Shown: positions 38,329-47,954 of the stretch, one piece after another
Numbering within the stretch: the first letter of the stretch is position 1
Layout of the letters: every line of letters starts with the position of its first letter
DNA from: Mustela lutreola
Taxonomy: Eukaryota > Chordata > Mammalia > Carnivora > Mustelidae
Direction of reading: 5' to 3'
NCBI RefSeq assembly: GCF_030435805.1
Contig: NC_081297.1
Coordinates: 97,702,365 to 97,766,364 of the forward strand
DNA length: 64,000 nt
Position numbers and translations under genes: made by a program
The notes under the pieces: model-generated
The model's input: only the letters and a program-made list of their open reading frames with translations
The model's database searches: none
What the model was told of the DNA's origin: nothing

Positions 38329-41300
38329 TTAAATAAATAAATAAAACGTTATGTATTATACATCATGGCAAATGAGGAGAAAAGGCTTTGGAGTTGACCT
38401 GACAGTTGAACATTTACTTGGTTCTTTGCTAGTTACATTACCTTGTTCAAACACTTGAAGGGTAAGGACTTTATCTTATTCTGATTACTCAACACCTAAT
38501 AAAACCTTGAAAAAGAAAATTTTCAAAACACTCTATGCAGAAATCAGTTCCTCATGATTCCAGCTTCTTTGGCACTGAATATTGGTGAAGTAGAACAAAT
38601 GTTTTACTAACTCATATTCCAATGATTTGTTGTCATGTACAGTGAGTTTTACTTCCCTATCTTGGATGACCTTTCTTGTCTATAAGCATTTTATTTCTCA
38701 AGGTAAAGGTGAGCTTTCTTACCCTAGTCTGTGAGGCCTAATTTGTATTTATGTCTCTAGGACTTTTGTCAGTTGTTAAATTTTATACATTGTTTTTGGG
38801 AGGATGTCAGTATAGACTATGAGAGGCCAGTAGTTCCATTCTTCAAAGTAGAAGCCAGGGAAATTGGATAAACTATGGACTGCCCAACCATTAAGTGGTT
38901 TTCCTTACAGACAGCTGAACTGAATTTGTCCATCATCCTATGAGTGAAGTTAATTTTACAGACTGCAAACCACAGGAGTAAAAATAAACCTGATTCATCA
39001 GAATGAAAGAAATACTCTTTAACTTACTTTTTAATCTGATAATTTCTTTCTTTTTTCAATATTTCCAGTATTTTTCAAATGTCCCAAAACTGTGGAGTGT
39101 TCAGGTGAATGGATTGGAGTAAGAAAAAAGTGTTTCTATTTTTCCAGTGATACCAAAAATTGGACAGCCAGTGAACAATTTTGCCTTTCACAGGGATCAG
39201 AACTTGCTCATATTGATACACAAGAGGATATGGTAAGAAAAGGGGAAAGTTCTTAACCATTTCAGAGCTTAAGTTTGTACAAAGAGAATAAAAATGGTAA
39301 AAGTGAATATGAAAATATATGTCAGACAGTGTTCTAAGTGTAACTATAAAACTCATGTAAACTAACCAGTGCCTATGAAGTACATATGAAAATACCTGTA
39401 TTTTATAGCTGAAGACAGTTAGGCACAGAGATATAATGTAACATAGCCATTGTCTCACAGCCAGAACTTGTTGAACTGGGATTTGAACTTAGTCAAATTA
39501 GCTGGTGATGTTATGTCATTAATAATAATGCATGCTGTTTATATAGCTAACTGACTTTATTTGATGTTCTTAAATTATTAAATGGGTAGTTTTTAATACC
39601 TTTAAATTTTTATTCTGCCAAGAATGGCCTGGAAAAATTAAAACCAAAAAATAGATATGGCTCTTAGAATTTAGGCTGAGGATCTGAGGGAAATAGCAGT
39701 TTGAAGAACATAAGACCACGGACAGAAGTGAAAAAACACGAAGAAGAGGGACTTGGGCTCTAGGAACACTGGATGAGAGAATATGTTTCTTTATAAAGAG
39801 AGCTGACTAAACTCTATATAGCAAGGAGCCAAGAGAAGAGAAATGAAATCTATCATTCAATATATTTTTATTGCAATAAATCATAATCATCCAGAAGTTA
39901 GTTTGTTTTCTGATTATATGAGAAAACCTAAAGAAGCAATAACATTCTTATTTTGGTATCTCCTCAAAGGACAGTTAGGTGATCCTTGAACAATACAGGC
40001 TTGAACTGTGCAGGTCCACTTAAATGCAGATTATTTTCAGCAAACAGTACAGCACTGTAAGTGTATTTTCTCTTCCTTGTGATTTTCTGAACAACATTTT
40101 GTTTTTTCTAGTTTACTACTTTATTGTAAGAAAGCAGTATATAATATATATAGCATACAAAATATGGGTTAATTGCTTATCTTAGCAATAATGCTTTGTG
40201 TCAATAGTAAGCTATTAGTAGTTGAATTTGGGGGGAATCAAGAGTTATGCTTAGGTTTTCAACTGCATGGCAGAATTGTTCAAGGATCAAATGTAGTTTA
40301 TGACTGAATTTTCCTATTTTTAGCAGTCGTTATACTTTCTATTAAACACTTTCCCCCTGAAATACCTCCTCTGTGACTTTTGAGAGAGGACCTGTTCATA
40401 AAACAAAATGGAAACATTAGTTCTCTGTCACTCTTACAAACGTTCTGTATCAGTTCCTAGAGAAAATGCTCAGCTCCTGATTTTGTCATCCAAACACACA
40501 CAAACATCTTATCAGTTTATAGTCTCCGTCATTCACTCTGTGACTAAAACATACTGTTGGCCCAGTTTGGAGGAAATTAATTCAAATACGTTTTCCTCAT
40601 CAATTTCTCATTTGAGAGATAGAAATTACCCCTAAAGATAATTTGAGACAGTGCAGTTCAGAAAATTGCAATGACTTGATGAAAGTCACTCTATTGCTTA
40701 CAGATTTTTAAGAAGTGAAAGAGCAAAGTGAAAATCTTTCTGATAAACTAACCTAATATCCCTACTTGTTGCTGAAGAAGCATTAGGTCATGCAGATTAG
40801 GATGTAAACCATAAGGATAGGAAGGTTGGGATGAGAAGTGTGTTCAGCAATGTGATCTAAAATATTATGTAATGGATAATACCCTGATTTTTGTGAAAGG
40901 AGTTTTTGAGGAGACACGCAGGAACTTTTATGCACTGGATTGGATTGAACAGAAAACAAGGAGAATCTTGGAAATGGACAAATGGTACCATATTCAACCC
41001 TTGGTGAGTTTCAATTTTAGTAGGAAAGGTTTTATTCTGATATGCAAACATTTTAAATAATTTTAAGTGCATTATTATAAAGAAATTTTTCTATTATCTA
41101 TGTGCAATTACCTTTCTTAGTCTTCACCCTGAGACATGTGCCCTTTCACATCGAAACATACCTTAGAGCAACCTATCTTCCTTCTACTTTAAGTGATACA
41201 CAGTGAAATTTTTCTTCTGTTTTATTTTTGTTTCTTATTTCATTTTTTTAAATTTATTTTTTATTTATTTACAGTATTCATTATTTTTTGCACCACACCA

Positions 41301-43135
41301 AGTGCTCCATGCAATCCGTGCCCTCTATAGTACCCACCACCTGGTACCCCGACCTCCCACCCCCCGCCCCTTCAAAACCCTCAGATCATTTTTTCAGAGT
41401 CCATAGTCTCGCATGGTTCACCTCCCCTTCCAATTTCCCCCAACTCCCTTCTCCTCTCTATCTCATTTTATTTTTATTGCCAAAGTCTTGCTAATAAACA
41501 CTTCTTTCGCTAATTCAAATTCAATTTTTTTTTTCAAATTTCAAGCCAAACCACATGTATTACTTGCATTTTCTTTTTTTAGAGAAAGTGCAAGTATCTT
41601 ATTTATTCGTTTATTTGACAGAGAAAAAGTAAAAGCAAGGGAAGTAGCAGAGGGAGAGGGAGAAGCAGGCTCCCCATGGAGCAGAGAGCGAAATGTAGGG
41701 CTTGATCCCAGGACCCTGGGATCATGACCTGAGATGAAAGCAGATGTTTAAGCAACTGAGCTACCCAGTTGCCCCTACTCGCACCTTTATTAAATGAGTT
41801 TATTTATACAGGATCTCTTCTTTTTTTATTGTGTTATGCTAGGCACCATACATTATATCATTAGGGTTTTTTTACTTAATTAATTTATTTTCAGCATAAC
41901 AGTATTCAGTATTTTTTCACCACACCCAGTGCTCCATGCAATCCGTGCCTTCTATAATTCCCACCACCTGGTACCCCAACCTCCCACATCCCCGCCACTT
42001 CAAACCCCTCAGATTGTTTTTCAGGGTCCATAGTCTCTCATGATTTACCTCCCCTTTCAATTTACCCCAACTCCCTTCTCCTCTCTAACTCCCCATGTCC
42101 TCCATGCTATTTGTTATGCTCCACAAATAAGTGTATCATTAGTTTTTGATGTAGTTAGTGTTCCATAATTCATTGTATGCCTATAACACCCAGTGCTCCA
42201 TGCAATCCATGCCACAAGATCTCTGTTTTAAAAAGTGACCACATTGTTGTCTTTAACTTTCCGTAAGTCCATTGTAAACCATATTATTTATTTATTTAAC
42301 TGTTACTGAGTAATGTTGTTTTCTCACTTGCATACTATTATAACTGAAAATAAACCTGTGTGACTTTTCTTTTCTATCCACATACTCCTGCCTTAATATT
42401 TCATCAACTGCTAGATAAACAGTGGGAACCAATTAAAAAATATTAAAATATGTGAGATAAGATAAATTACACTTACTATGAAAAAAGGAAAAACTCCATA
42501 ACAGCAAATCCATAAAATTAATATAGCGATTAGTCTCTTCGATTTCTATCTCAGTACATTTTTCAAATGCATCAAATGAATATAAATCTTATTTCTTACT
42601 TCCAGAAAGGAGCATTGGCTGAAAATATGCCAGAAAACTGCTTTAAAGAAACTCCAGAGATCTTTCAATTTAGCAAACACAGTCTCTCCTGATAGATGGA
42701 TGAAAATAGATATAGATAGATAAATAAATATAGACATTGACTTATATCCATATTCATGGTTTATCCATGTCCATCTATACCTATAGCTGACTTTCTATTT
42801 ATTGTTCTAAATAATGTTACAGTTTATACTAAGAATTATAATTAAATACCTACATTTAGTCTTCCATTTCTTTGATGTACCAGATGTTTTTTTGTGTAGC
42901 ATATGGTGATGAGTGACCATGGAGCTCAATGTTTTGTGTAAAATGTTTCAGAGTACTTGAATCTCAATTTTATTCTTGAGTACAGCTGTAAGTGGTTCTC
43001 AAACTAATTTTAATGGTTCTTTTCAGGTTTGAAATTAGTGGGAATGGATCCTTTGCTTTTCTGAATGCTGATGGAGTCCATAGTTCTAGGGGATTTATTG
43101 ATATTAAGTGGATTTGCAGCAAACCTCAATTTTAA
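30841..43135 (+). CDS. CLEC2A: CLEC2A (KACL), C-type lectin-like ligand of KLRF2/NKp65, 5 coding exons, 170 aa
   Basis: Coding exons are 30841-30895, 35860-35940, 39069-39232, 40900-41003 and 43027-43135. Phases are 1,1,0,2, all splice sites are canonical, and the sum is 513 bp (human CLEC2A is 174 aa). Exon 1 encodes MVTPEQHDGRHDNWKPRT, which parallels the human start MINPELRDGR. The transmembrane segment is about 26-46. The CTLD spans 56-165 with CSGEWIGVRKKCFYFS, NWTAS, the Asp95-Thr-Gln-Glu block, HWIGLNRKQG, WKWTNGT and WICSKP. HSSRGFIDIKWICSKP matches the human protein. Sequons are NWT 76, NGT 128 and NGS 141. The cysteines at the fourth and fifth CTLD positions are absent (GNGSFAF and HSSRGF), as in human KACL. 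In human it is expressed on keratinocytes and binds NKp65. KLRF2 is the next gene, tail to tail. The ATG at 30841 is chosen by similarity and by the phase-1 donor GTAAGT. Confidence 0.93.
32019..32237 (-). mobile_element. CAN-SINE with a very long T/A tail in CLEC2A intron 1
   Basis: A T-run of about 46 bases is followed by a typical minus-strand body ending ccacccaggcactc. The long uninterrupted tail suggests a recent insertion. Confidence 0.92.
32240..34340 (+). other. CLEC2A intron 1, unassigned stretch
   Basis: Unclear DNA with open frames of 65-103 codons. None shows a domain or a splice pattern. A GTT/GTTT simple repeat lies at about 33220-33250. Confidence 0.4.
34347..34536 (-). mobile_element. 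CAN-SINE with target duplication of about 19-20 bp
   Basis: The target ctcatagatgttgcacctt (about 34327) recurs as ctcatagatgctgtacctt (from 34537). Confidence 0.92.
34858..35055 (-). mobile_element. CAN-SINE
   Basis: The target taaaattatta lies on both sides. The core is slightly diverged (cttaagatcatgagctgag). Confidence 0.88.
35552..35743 (-). mobile_element. CAN-SINE about 115 bases before CLEC2A exon 2
   Basis: The target atatagatgctttt is found before the T-run and again after the right end. Confidence 0.9.
36123..36284 (-). mobile_element. CAN-SINE with internal deletion and (GA)n expansion
   Basis: A GA run lies at 36150-36188. The middle of the element is missing. The target ctctcaaaaatactctt recurs as ctctcaaaaatgctctt. 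Confidence 0.85.
36285..37035 (+). mobile_element. L1 with 5' inversion (twin-priming type)
   Basis: 36300-36548 is antisense ORF2 (ccattctgactgggatgagg). 36549-37035 is sense ORF2 end plus 3' UTR (aatggaatattattcagac, ggtgacatatggtaac) with an A-rich end. The inverted part comes from just upstream in the L1, with some L1 sequence missing at the joint. Confidence 0.8.
37045..37137 (+). mobile_element. Short tRNA-like CAN-SINE relative
   Basis: It has ggtggcttagtcagtaaagc, ctgagtcatgagtttgaacc and attgggtgtagagatcgctt, which is a tRNA-type A/B box layout without the CT-rich middle. Confidence 0.65.
37209..37284 (-). mobile_element. Tiny U2 snRNA retrocopy with 22-bp target duplication
   Basis: 37231-37261 is the complement of the first 30-odd bases of U2 snRNA (CGCTTCTCGGCCTTTTGGCT, then AAGATCAAGTG). 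The same 22 bases flank it at 37209-37230 and 37263-37284. The rest of U2 is absent and there is no poly-A tail. It is a truncated retropseudogene, not a working U2 gene. Confidence 0.9.
37370..37515 (+). mobile_element. MIR SINE fragment
   Basis: taattctcacaaaaacaag, ccatttacaggcaaagaaa and gccagagtgagtaagttgc occur in MIR order. Confidence 0.55.
38042..38141 (-). mobile_element. Short tRNA-like CAN-SINE relative
   Basis: The complement starts ggggcacctgctggctcag and has a tRNA-like body. It lies in CLEC2A intron 2. Confidence 0.6.
38286..38322 (+). repeat. (TA)n microsatellite
   Basis: An alternating TA run in an AT-rich stretch of CLEC2A intron 2. Confidence 0.9.
39330..39485 (+). mobile_element. 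MIR SINE fragment in CLEC2A intron 3
   Basis: cagtgttctaagtgtaac, ctgtattttatagctgaag, gttaggcacagagatat and gaactgggatttgaactta follow MIR order. Confidence 0.65.
39980..40288 (+). mobile_element. Non-autonomous Tigger-like (pogo/TcMar) DNA transposon
   Basis: The ends form a perfect 14-bp inverted repeat (gatccttgaacaat at 39980-39993, attgttcaaggatc at 40275-40288). The inner phrases (gaactgtgcaggtccactta, gtgtattttctcttcc, gcatacaaaatatgggtta) are typical of an old mammalian element of this group. It is about 310 bp and has no transposase. Confidence 0.7.
41230..41470 (-). mobile_element. Carnivoran L1 3' UTR fragment
   Basis: The plus-strand phrases cagtattcattattttttgc, caccacctggtaccccgacc and gttcacctccccttccaat are the complement of a carnivoran L1 3' end. 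It lies in CLEC2A intron 4. Confidence 0.8.
41573..41775 (-). mobile_element. CAN-SINE, diverged
   Basis: attcgtttatttgacagaga, cttgatcccaggaccctggg and ctacccagttgcccc are seen in order. Confidence 0.85.
41865..42215 (-). mobile_element. Carnivoran L1 3' UTR fragment
   Basis: The same 3' UTR as at 41230-41470, with further upstream sequence. The phrase cagtgctccatgcaatcc occurs twice within it (about 41927 and 42191). Confidence 0.8.
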
Positions 43136-43350
43136 TTGAGCAAAAAAACTGGAAAATGACTATCACACTTCCGAGATAAAGAAAAGGCCTAGGTAGGTAA
43201 TAGTTCTCACTAGTTATGCTGTTGAATACTGAATTTTGCAGATTTTAAACAAAGGAATTAAAAACTGTTGAATGAAAGAACCTCATCAAAACAAGACACA
43301 CAACTGCCCATTATAAGCACAAATCAGGAAACTTCTACTAAAGAGAAGCA

Positions 43351-43356
43351 AATAAA
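43351..43356 (+). other. Probable polyadenylation signal of CLEC2A
   Basis: AATAAA lies about 215 bases past the CLEC2A stop codon and before the L1 block that begins near 43.56 kb. Confidence 0.4.
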
Positions 43357-43559
43357 GTAATCACAAATAATTAGATGACCTGCAACTGCAATAATGATTT
43401 TAAGCAAATTTAAAGAGATCTATGTTGATAGACCAGCCAACATTTACTTAGCTTAAGAGTTAGAGAAATATATGTGTTCCAAATGTGTAAATATTACAAA
43501 ATACTAACAATAATAACTTTGGTGAAAAGAAATGCTACAAGAGAATAACCTATGAAAAG

Positions 43560-44372
43560 ACATTCACTTCAATGACATAAAAACAAGGAAAAACCCACCC
43601 ATAAGGATCCTAACTCTATCAGTAAAAATCACTGATAAATGATCAGAATTATATATTAAATTATAAAGCTCACTCAAAGCAATCTACAGATTCAATGCAA
43701 TCTTCATCAAAATACCAATGGCATATTTCACAGAATTAGAACCAAGAATCTTAAAATCTGTATGGGATCACAAAAGACTCCAAAGCAATCTTGAGGAAGA
43801 AGAAAAAAAACAAAAAAAAAAAGCTGGAGGCATCCCACTCCCTGATTTCAAACTATGCTACCGAGCTGTAGTAATCAAAATAGTATGGTACTGGCACAAA
43901 AACAGATTCATGGATCAATGAAATAGAATAGACACCCCAGAAATGAAACCCACACTTATATGTCAATTAACCTCTGACAAAGGAGGTACAAATATAAAAT
44001 GGGGAAAAGACAGTCATTTCAATAAATAATGTTGAAAAAACTGGACACTAAATGCCAAGGAATGAAACTGACCACTATCTTACACCATAAACAAAAATAA
44101 ATTCAAATTGACTGAAAGGCTTTACTATAAGACCTGAAACCATAAAACTCTTAGAAGAAAACAGAGATGGTAAGCCATTTGAAATCAGAATTTTTTTTTT
44201 TTTTTTGGACCAGTGTCCTCAGACAAAGCAACAAAAGCTAAAATAAACAAATGAGATTACTCAAACTTAGAGATCTTTTGCACAGTGAAGAAAAACATTA
44301 ACAAAATGAGAAGATATCTTGAACTTTAAAAAAAAAAATCTATACTTTTATTGCCATTCTGGTCAAAATTAC
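43560..44372 (+). mobile_element. Old L1 ORF2 fragments in sense orientation
   Basis: tcaatgcaatcttcatcaaa, gcatcccactccctgatttc, ggatcaatgaaatagaatag and agagatcttttgcacagtg are ORF2 phrases in order. Beyond about 44340 the sequence is the left flank of the next insertion. Confidence 0.8.
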
Positions 44373-44385
44373 ACCAGTATTTTTC

Positions 44386-45676
44386 TCTTTTATTTAATTT
44401 ATTTTTTATTTTCAGTATTCATTATTTTTGCACCACACCCAGTGCTCCATGCTATCCGTGCCCTCTATAATACCCACCACCTGGTACCCCGACCTCCCAT
44501 CCCCTGCTCTTTCAAAACCCTCAGATTGTTTTTCAGAGTCTCTCATGGTGCACCTCCCCTTCCAATTTACCCCAACTTCCTTCTCCTCTCTATCTCCCCA
44601 TTTCCTCAATGCTATTTGTTATACTCCAAAAATAAGTGAAACCATATGATAATTGACTCTCTCTGCTTGACATATTTCACTCAGCATAATCTCTTCCAGT
44701 ACTGTCCATGTTGCTACAAAAGTTGGGCATTCATCCTTTCTGATGGAGGCATACTACTCCATAGTGTATATGGACCACATCTTCCTTATCCAATCATCCG
44801 TTGAAGGGCATCTTGGTTCTTTCCACAGTTCGGTGACCGTGGCCATTGCTGCTATAAACATTGGGGTACAGATGGCCCTTCTTTTCACGACATCTGTATC
44901 TTTGGGGTAAATACCCAGGAGTGCAATGGCAGGGTCATAGGGAAGTTCTATTTTTAATTTCTTGAGGAATCTCCACATTGTTCTCCAAAGAGGCTGCACC
45001 AACTTGCATTCCCACCAACAGTGTAAGAGGGTTCCCCTTTCTCCACATCCCCTCCAACACATGTTGTTTCCTGTCTTGCTAAATTTGGCCATTCTAACTG
45101 GTGTAAGGTGATATCTCAATGTAGTTTTAATTTGAATCTCCCTGATGGCTAGTGATGATGAACATTTTTTTTCATGTGTCGGATAACCATTTGTATGTCT
45201 TCATTGGAGAAGTGTCTGTCCATATCTTCTGCCCATTTTTTGATATGATTGTCTGTTTTGTGTGTGTTGAGTTTGGAAAAAAGACAGTCTCTTCAATAAA
45301 TGGTGCTGGGAAAACTGGGCAGCTATATGTAGAAGAATGAAACTCGACCATTCTTTTACACCGTACACAAAGATAAACTCAAAATGGATAAAAGACCTCA
45401 ATGTGAGACGGGAATCCATCAGAATCCTAGAGGAGAACATAGGCAGTAATCTCTTCGATATCAGCCACAGCAACTTCTTTCAAGATATGTCTCCAAAGGC
45501 AAAGGGAACAAAAGCGAAAATGAACTTTTGGGACTTCATCAAATTCAAAAGCTTCTGCACAGCAAAGGAAACAGTCAAGAAAACAAAGAGGCAACCCACG
45601 GAATGGGAGAAGATATTTGCAAATGATAGTACAGAGAAAAGGTTGATATCCAGGATCTATAATGAACTCCTCAAAA
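44386..45676 (-). mobile_element. L1 insertion with 5' inversion and 13-bp target duplication
   Basis: 44386-45271 is minus-strand L1: 3' UTR, then the ORF2 end (the minus frame at 44754-45119 encodes [13 protein letters not shown] and [17 protein letters not shown]). From about 45272 it flips to plus ORF2 up to ...IYNELLK, which is directly upstream of [13 protein letters not shown] at the start of the minus part. The target accagtatttttc is at 44373-44385 and 45677-45689. It sits inside an older L1. Confidence 0.9.
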
Positions 45677-45689
45677 ACCAGTATTTTTC

Positions 45690-45960
45690 AAAGAGCTGGA
45701 GCAAATAATCCTAAAATTCATATGGAATCAGAAGAGATCCCGAATTGCTAAGGAATTTTGAAAAAGAAAAACAAAACTGGGGGCATCATGTTATCTGATT
45801 TCAAGCTTTACTACAAAGCTGTGATCACCAAGACATCACGGTACTCACATAAAAACAGACACATAGACCAGTGGAACAGAGTAGAGAGCCCAGATATGGA
45901 CCCTCAACTCTATGGTCAAATAATAATTAATTTCATGTATTTAAAGCACATTTGTATTTC
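45690..45960 (+). mobile_element. Older L1 ORF2 fragment, right flank of the insertion
   Basis: aaagagctggagcaaataatc, cttgctaagg-like text and ctgatttcaagctttactac are ORF2 phrases. With the insertion removed it continues the text that ends at 44385. Confidence 0.8.
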
Positions 45961-45999
45961 AAAATAAATGTAACAGTTTGTGTCCACTATATACGTAAG

Positions 46000-47920
46000 G
46001 TCATTATTTAACTCCTCCAAGTTGACCATAGTAAATTATAAACCATCAGGAATTTATACCCTAATAACTGTGAATCAAAGAAAAAAATAAAACAAAAATA
46101 TGACATAACTATGATATACACCTGAAATAAATGGGATACATGTCAATTATACTTCAATTTAAAATATTACAAAGCTTAGACAGTTGAATATAAACTATAG
46201 TAATAATATCAAAGGCGATCAAACAATAGATTATTGGGGAAAAAAAAATCTATTTCCCAAGTAAGGACAAGAAAATAGGATAGGCTTATCACATATATCT
46301 GGGTGCGGTTATAAAATTCAAATTCTGCAGGGCATTCAAAAAACACCAAAATCACCTATATTAGATTAGTTGAGTTTAAATTCTTGCCTAGGTAACTACG
46401 AATTATTATTAGTAACTAGGTAACTATAAATTACTCATAATCTATGAATGTAGGAGAGAATGTGAGTGTAGGTGGATGAGAAAAAGTAGGGTGGAGAAGC
46501 TGGGAGGAAAAGAGTATCTATATTACAAACACATGGGGACATGTCCTTGCATATTTTTAACTGAGGCTTACTTCCTTAATTAGATACAGTTGAAACTTTC
46601 TGATAAATAAAAAGAGACTCTTGCAAGCTGACTAGTTGATGTTCACCCTGGTATTATATGGGAACAAAAATAACTTAGCAAATGTTGGCATGTAATCACG
46701 TATGGGCCATTATATCTGTGCATGATGTTATCAAGAAAACATGAAAATAATGTATTTTAGGATGCCACTGTATATTACAGTTGTATGTATTAAATTCTGG
46801 TTCAGTTCAAGTTTTATTTGATTCATAATACAGGTTTTATTTTTAGTGTTGGTCCATGGCTACAAACTAATTTTGTAATTTGTTTAGTAATTTAGAGTAA
46901 TACACTCCCTTTTTCTTTTTCTTTGAATACATGAAAGGAAATTAAGAAACTTCACATTGTATAGAATTTCAGTTATAAACTAAGGGGTGAAATCATTTGT
47001 AATATAATTTTAAATATAAATGATATATAAATTTGATTAAAGGGAAATGAATTATGGAATCACATTAAAAAGAAGATTCTATATTACCTCAAATAGACAT
47101 CTCATGCTGACAACATCTGAGTACTTAGTACCAGCTGAAAGTTTGATTTCTTTCTGATAAAAATTGAAGACAGTTACTTTGGCGGAAAAGCCCACCATGA
47201 AGAAAAAAAAAATGTTATATCTATGTGTGTAGTCTCTTACTTCACTAGATGCTCAGGAGTTAGAACCCAAGAAACAGGACAAGAAGATTAAATTTAATTA
47301 TTTTTTAGATATTGAAAATTATTTTTTAGATATTAAAATAATGGAAAAATGGGGGGGTGTTTAAAAATTAGTTTTATTTCCTCATTTTGAAAGATTATTT
47401 CTATACGGAATATTTGAAAGCATTATATTTGTATTGTTAAAAAAGAGCCAACAGGCCCAGAAGAGTGAGCCTGTATCACCAAACCAAAATTTAATACCTA
47501 ATCTAATTGCAGTTTTAAACTCCTCAGGAATATAATTTTAACTGGTTGAGAATTTTCTGGTCAACACTAGTGAGGTAATCCACCTGATAGCCCCAAATAA
47601 TCTTTTGTTGCTACTTTGTCTTGTTTTGTTTGCTTTGTTGTTGTTTATGACTTCCTTGTTTTAGCCTGTCTGCCTTTAAAAACCTTTTTTTTTTTCCCTG
47701 TAGCTCACTGAAGCTCCTTTTTACTTGCTAGATGGGGGTGCTACCAGTTCATCAGTCATTGAATAAAGCCAACTAGATCTTCAGATTTACTTGGTCGATT
47801 TTTGGTTTTTAATAATAAAGAAAAGAAATAAATTTACATTCCACTTAAAAATAAAGGCAATATTTCATGGTTAAAATATTTTGTGTTAAAATTTTAACAA
47901 CCACATAAATTTAATCCAAA
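46000..47920 (+). other. Spacer between CLEC2A and KLRF2
   Basis: AT-rich DNA with no exon, SINE or known repeat that I can support. Confidence 0.4.
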
Positions 47921-47922
47921 TC

Positions 47923-47928
47923 TTTATT
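47923..47928 (-). other. Probable polyadenylation signal of KLRF2
   Basis: AATAAA on the minus strand lies about 27 bases past the KLRF2 stop codon. The 3' UTR would be very short. Confidence 0.45.
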
Positions 47929-47954
47929 TAAATGCACAGATTTGTTTTCGTTGT

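Noticed and set aside
40857-41072. Frames at CLEC2A exon 4 in the wrong phase
   Set aside because: The true frame of exon 40900-41003 gives FLRRHAGTFMHWIGL and fits the neighbouring exons. The longer open frames here are shadows.
44754-45119. Open frame with [16 protein letters not shown]
   Set aside because: This is the end of L1 ORF2, not a host gene.
45337-45708. Open frame with [20 protein letters not shown]
   Set aside because: L1 ORF2 from the inverted 5' part of the same insertion.
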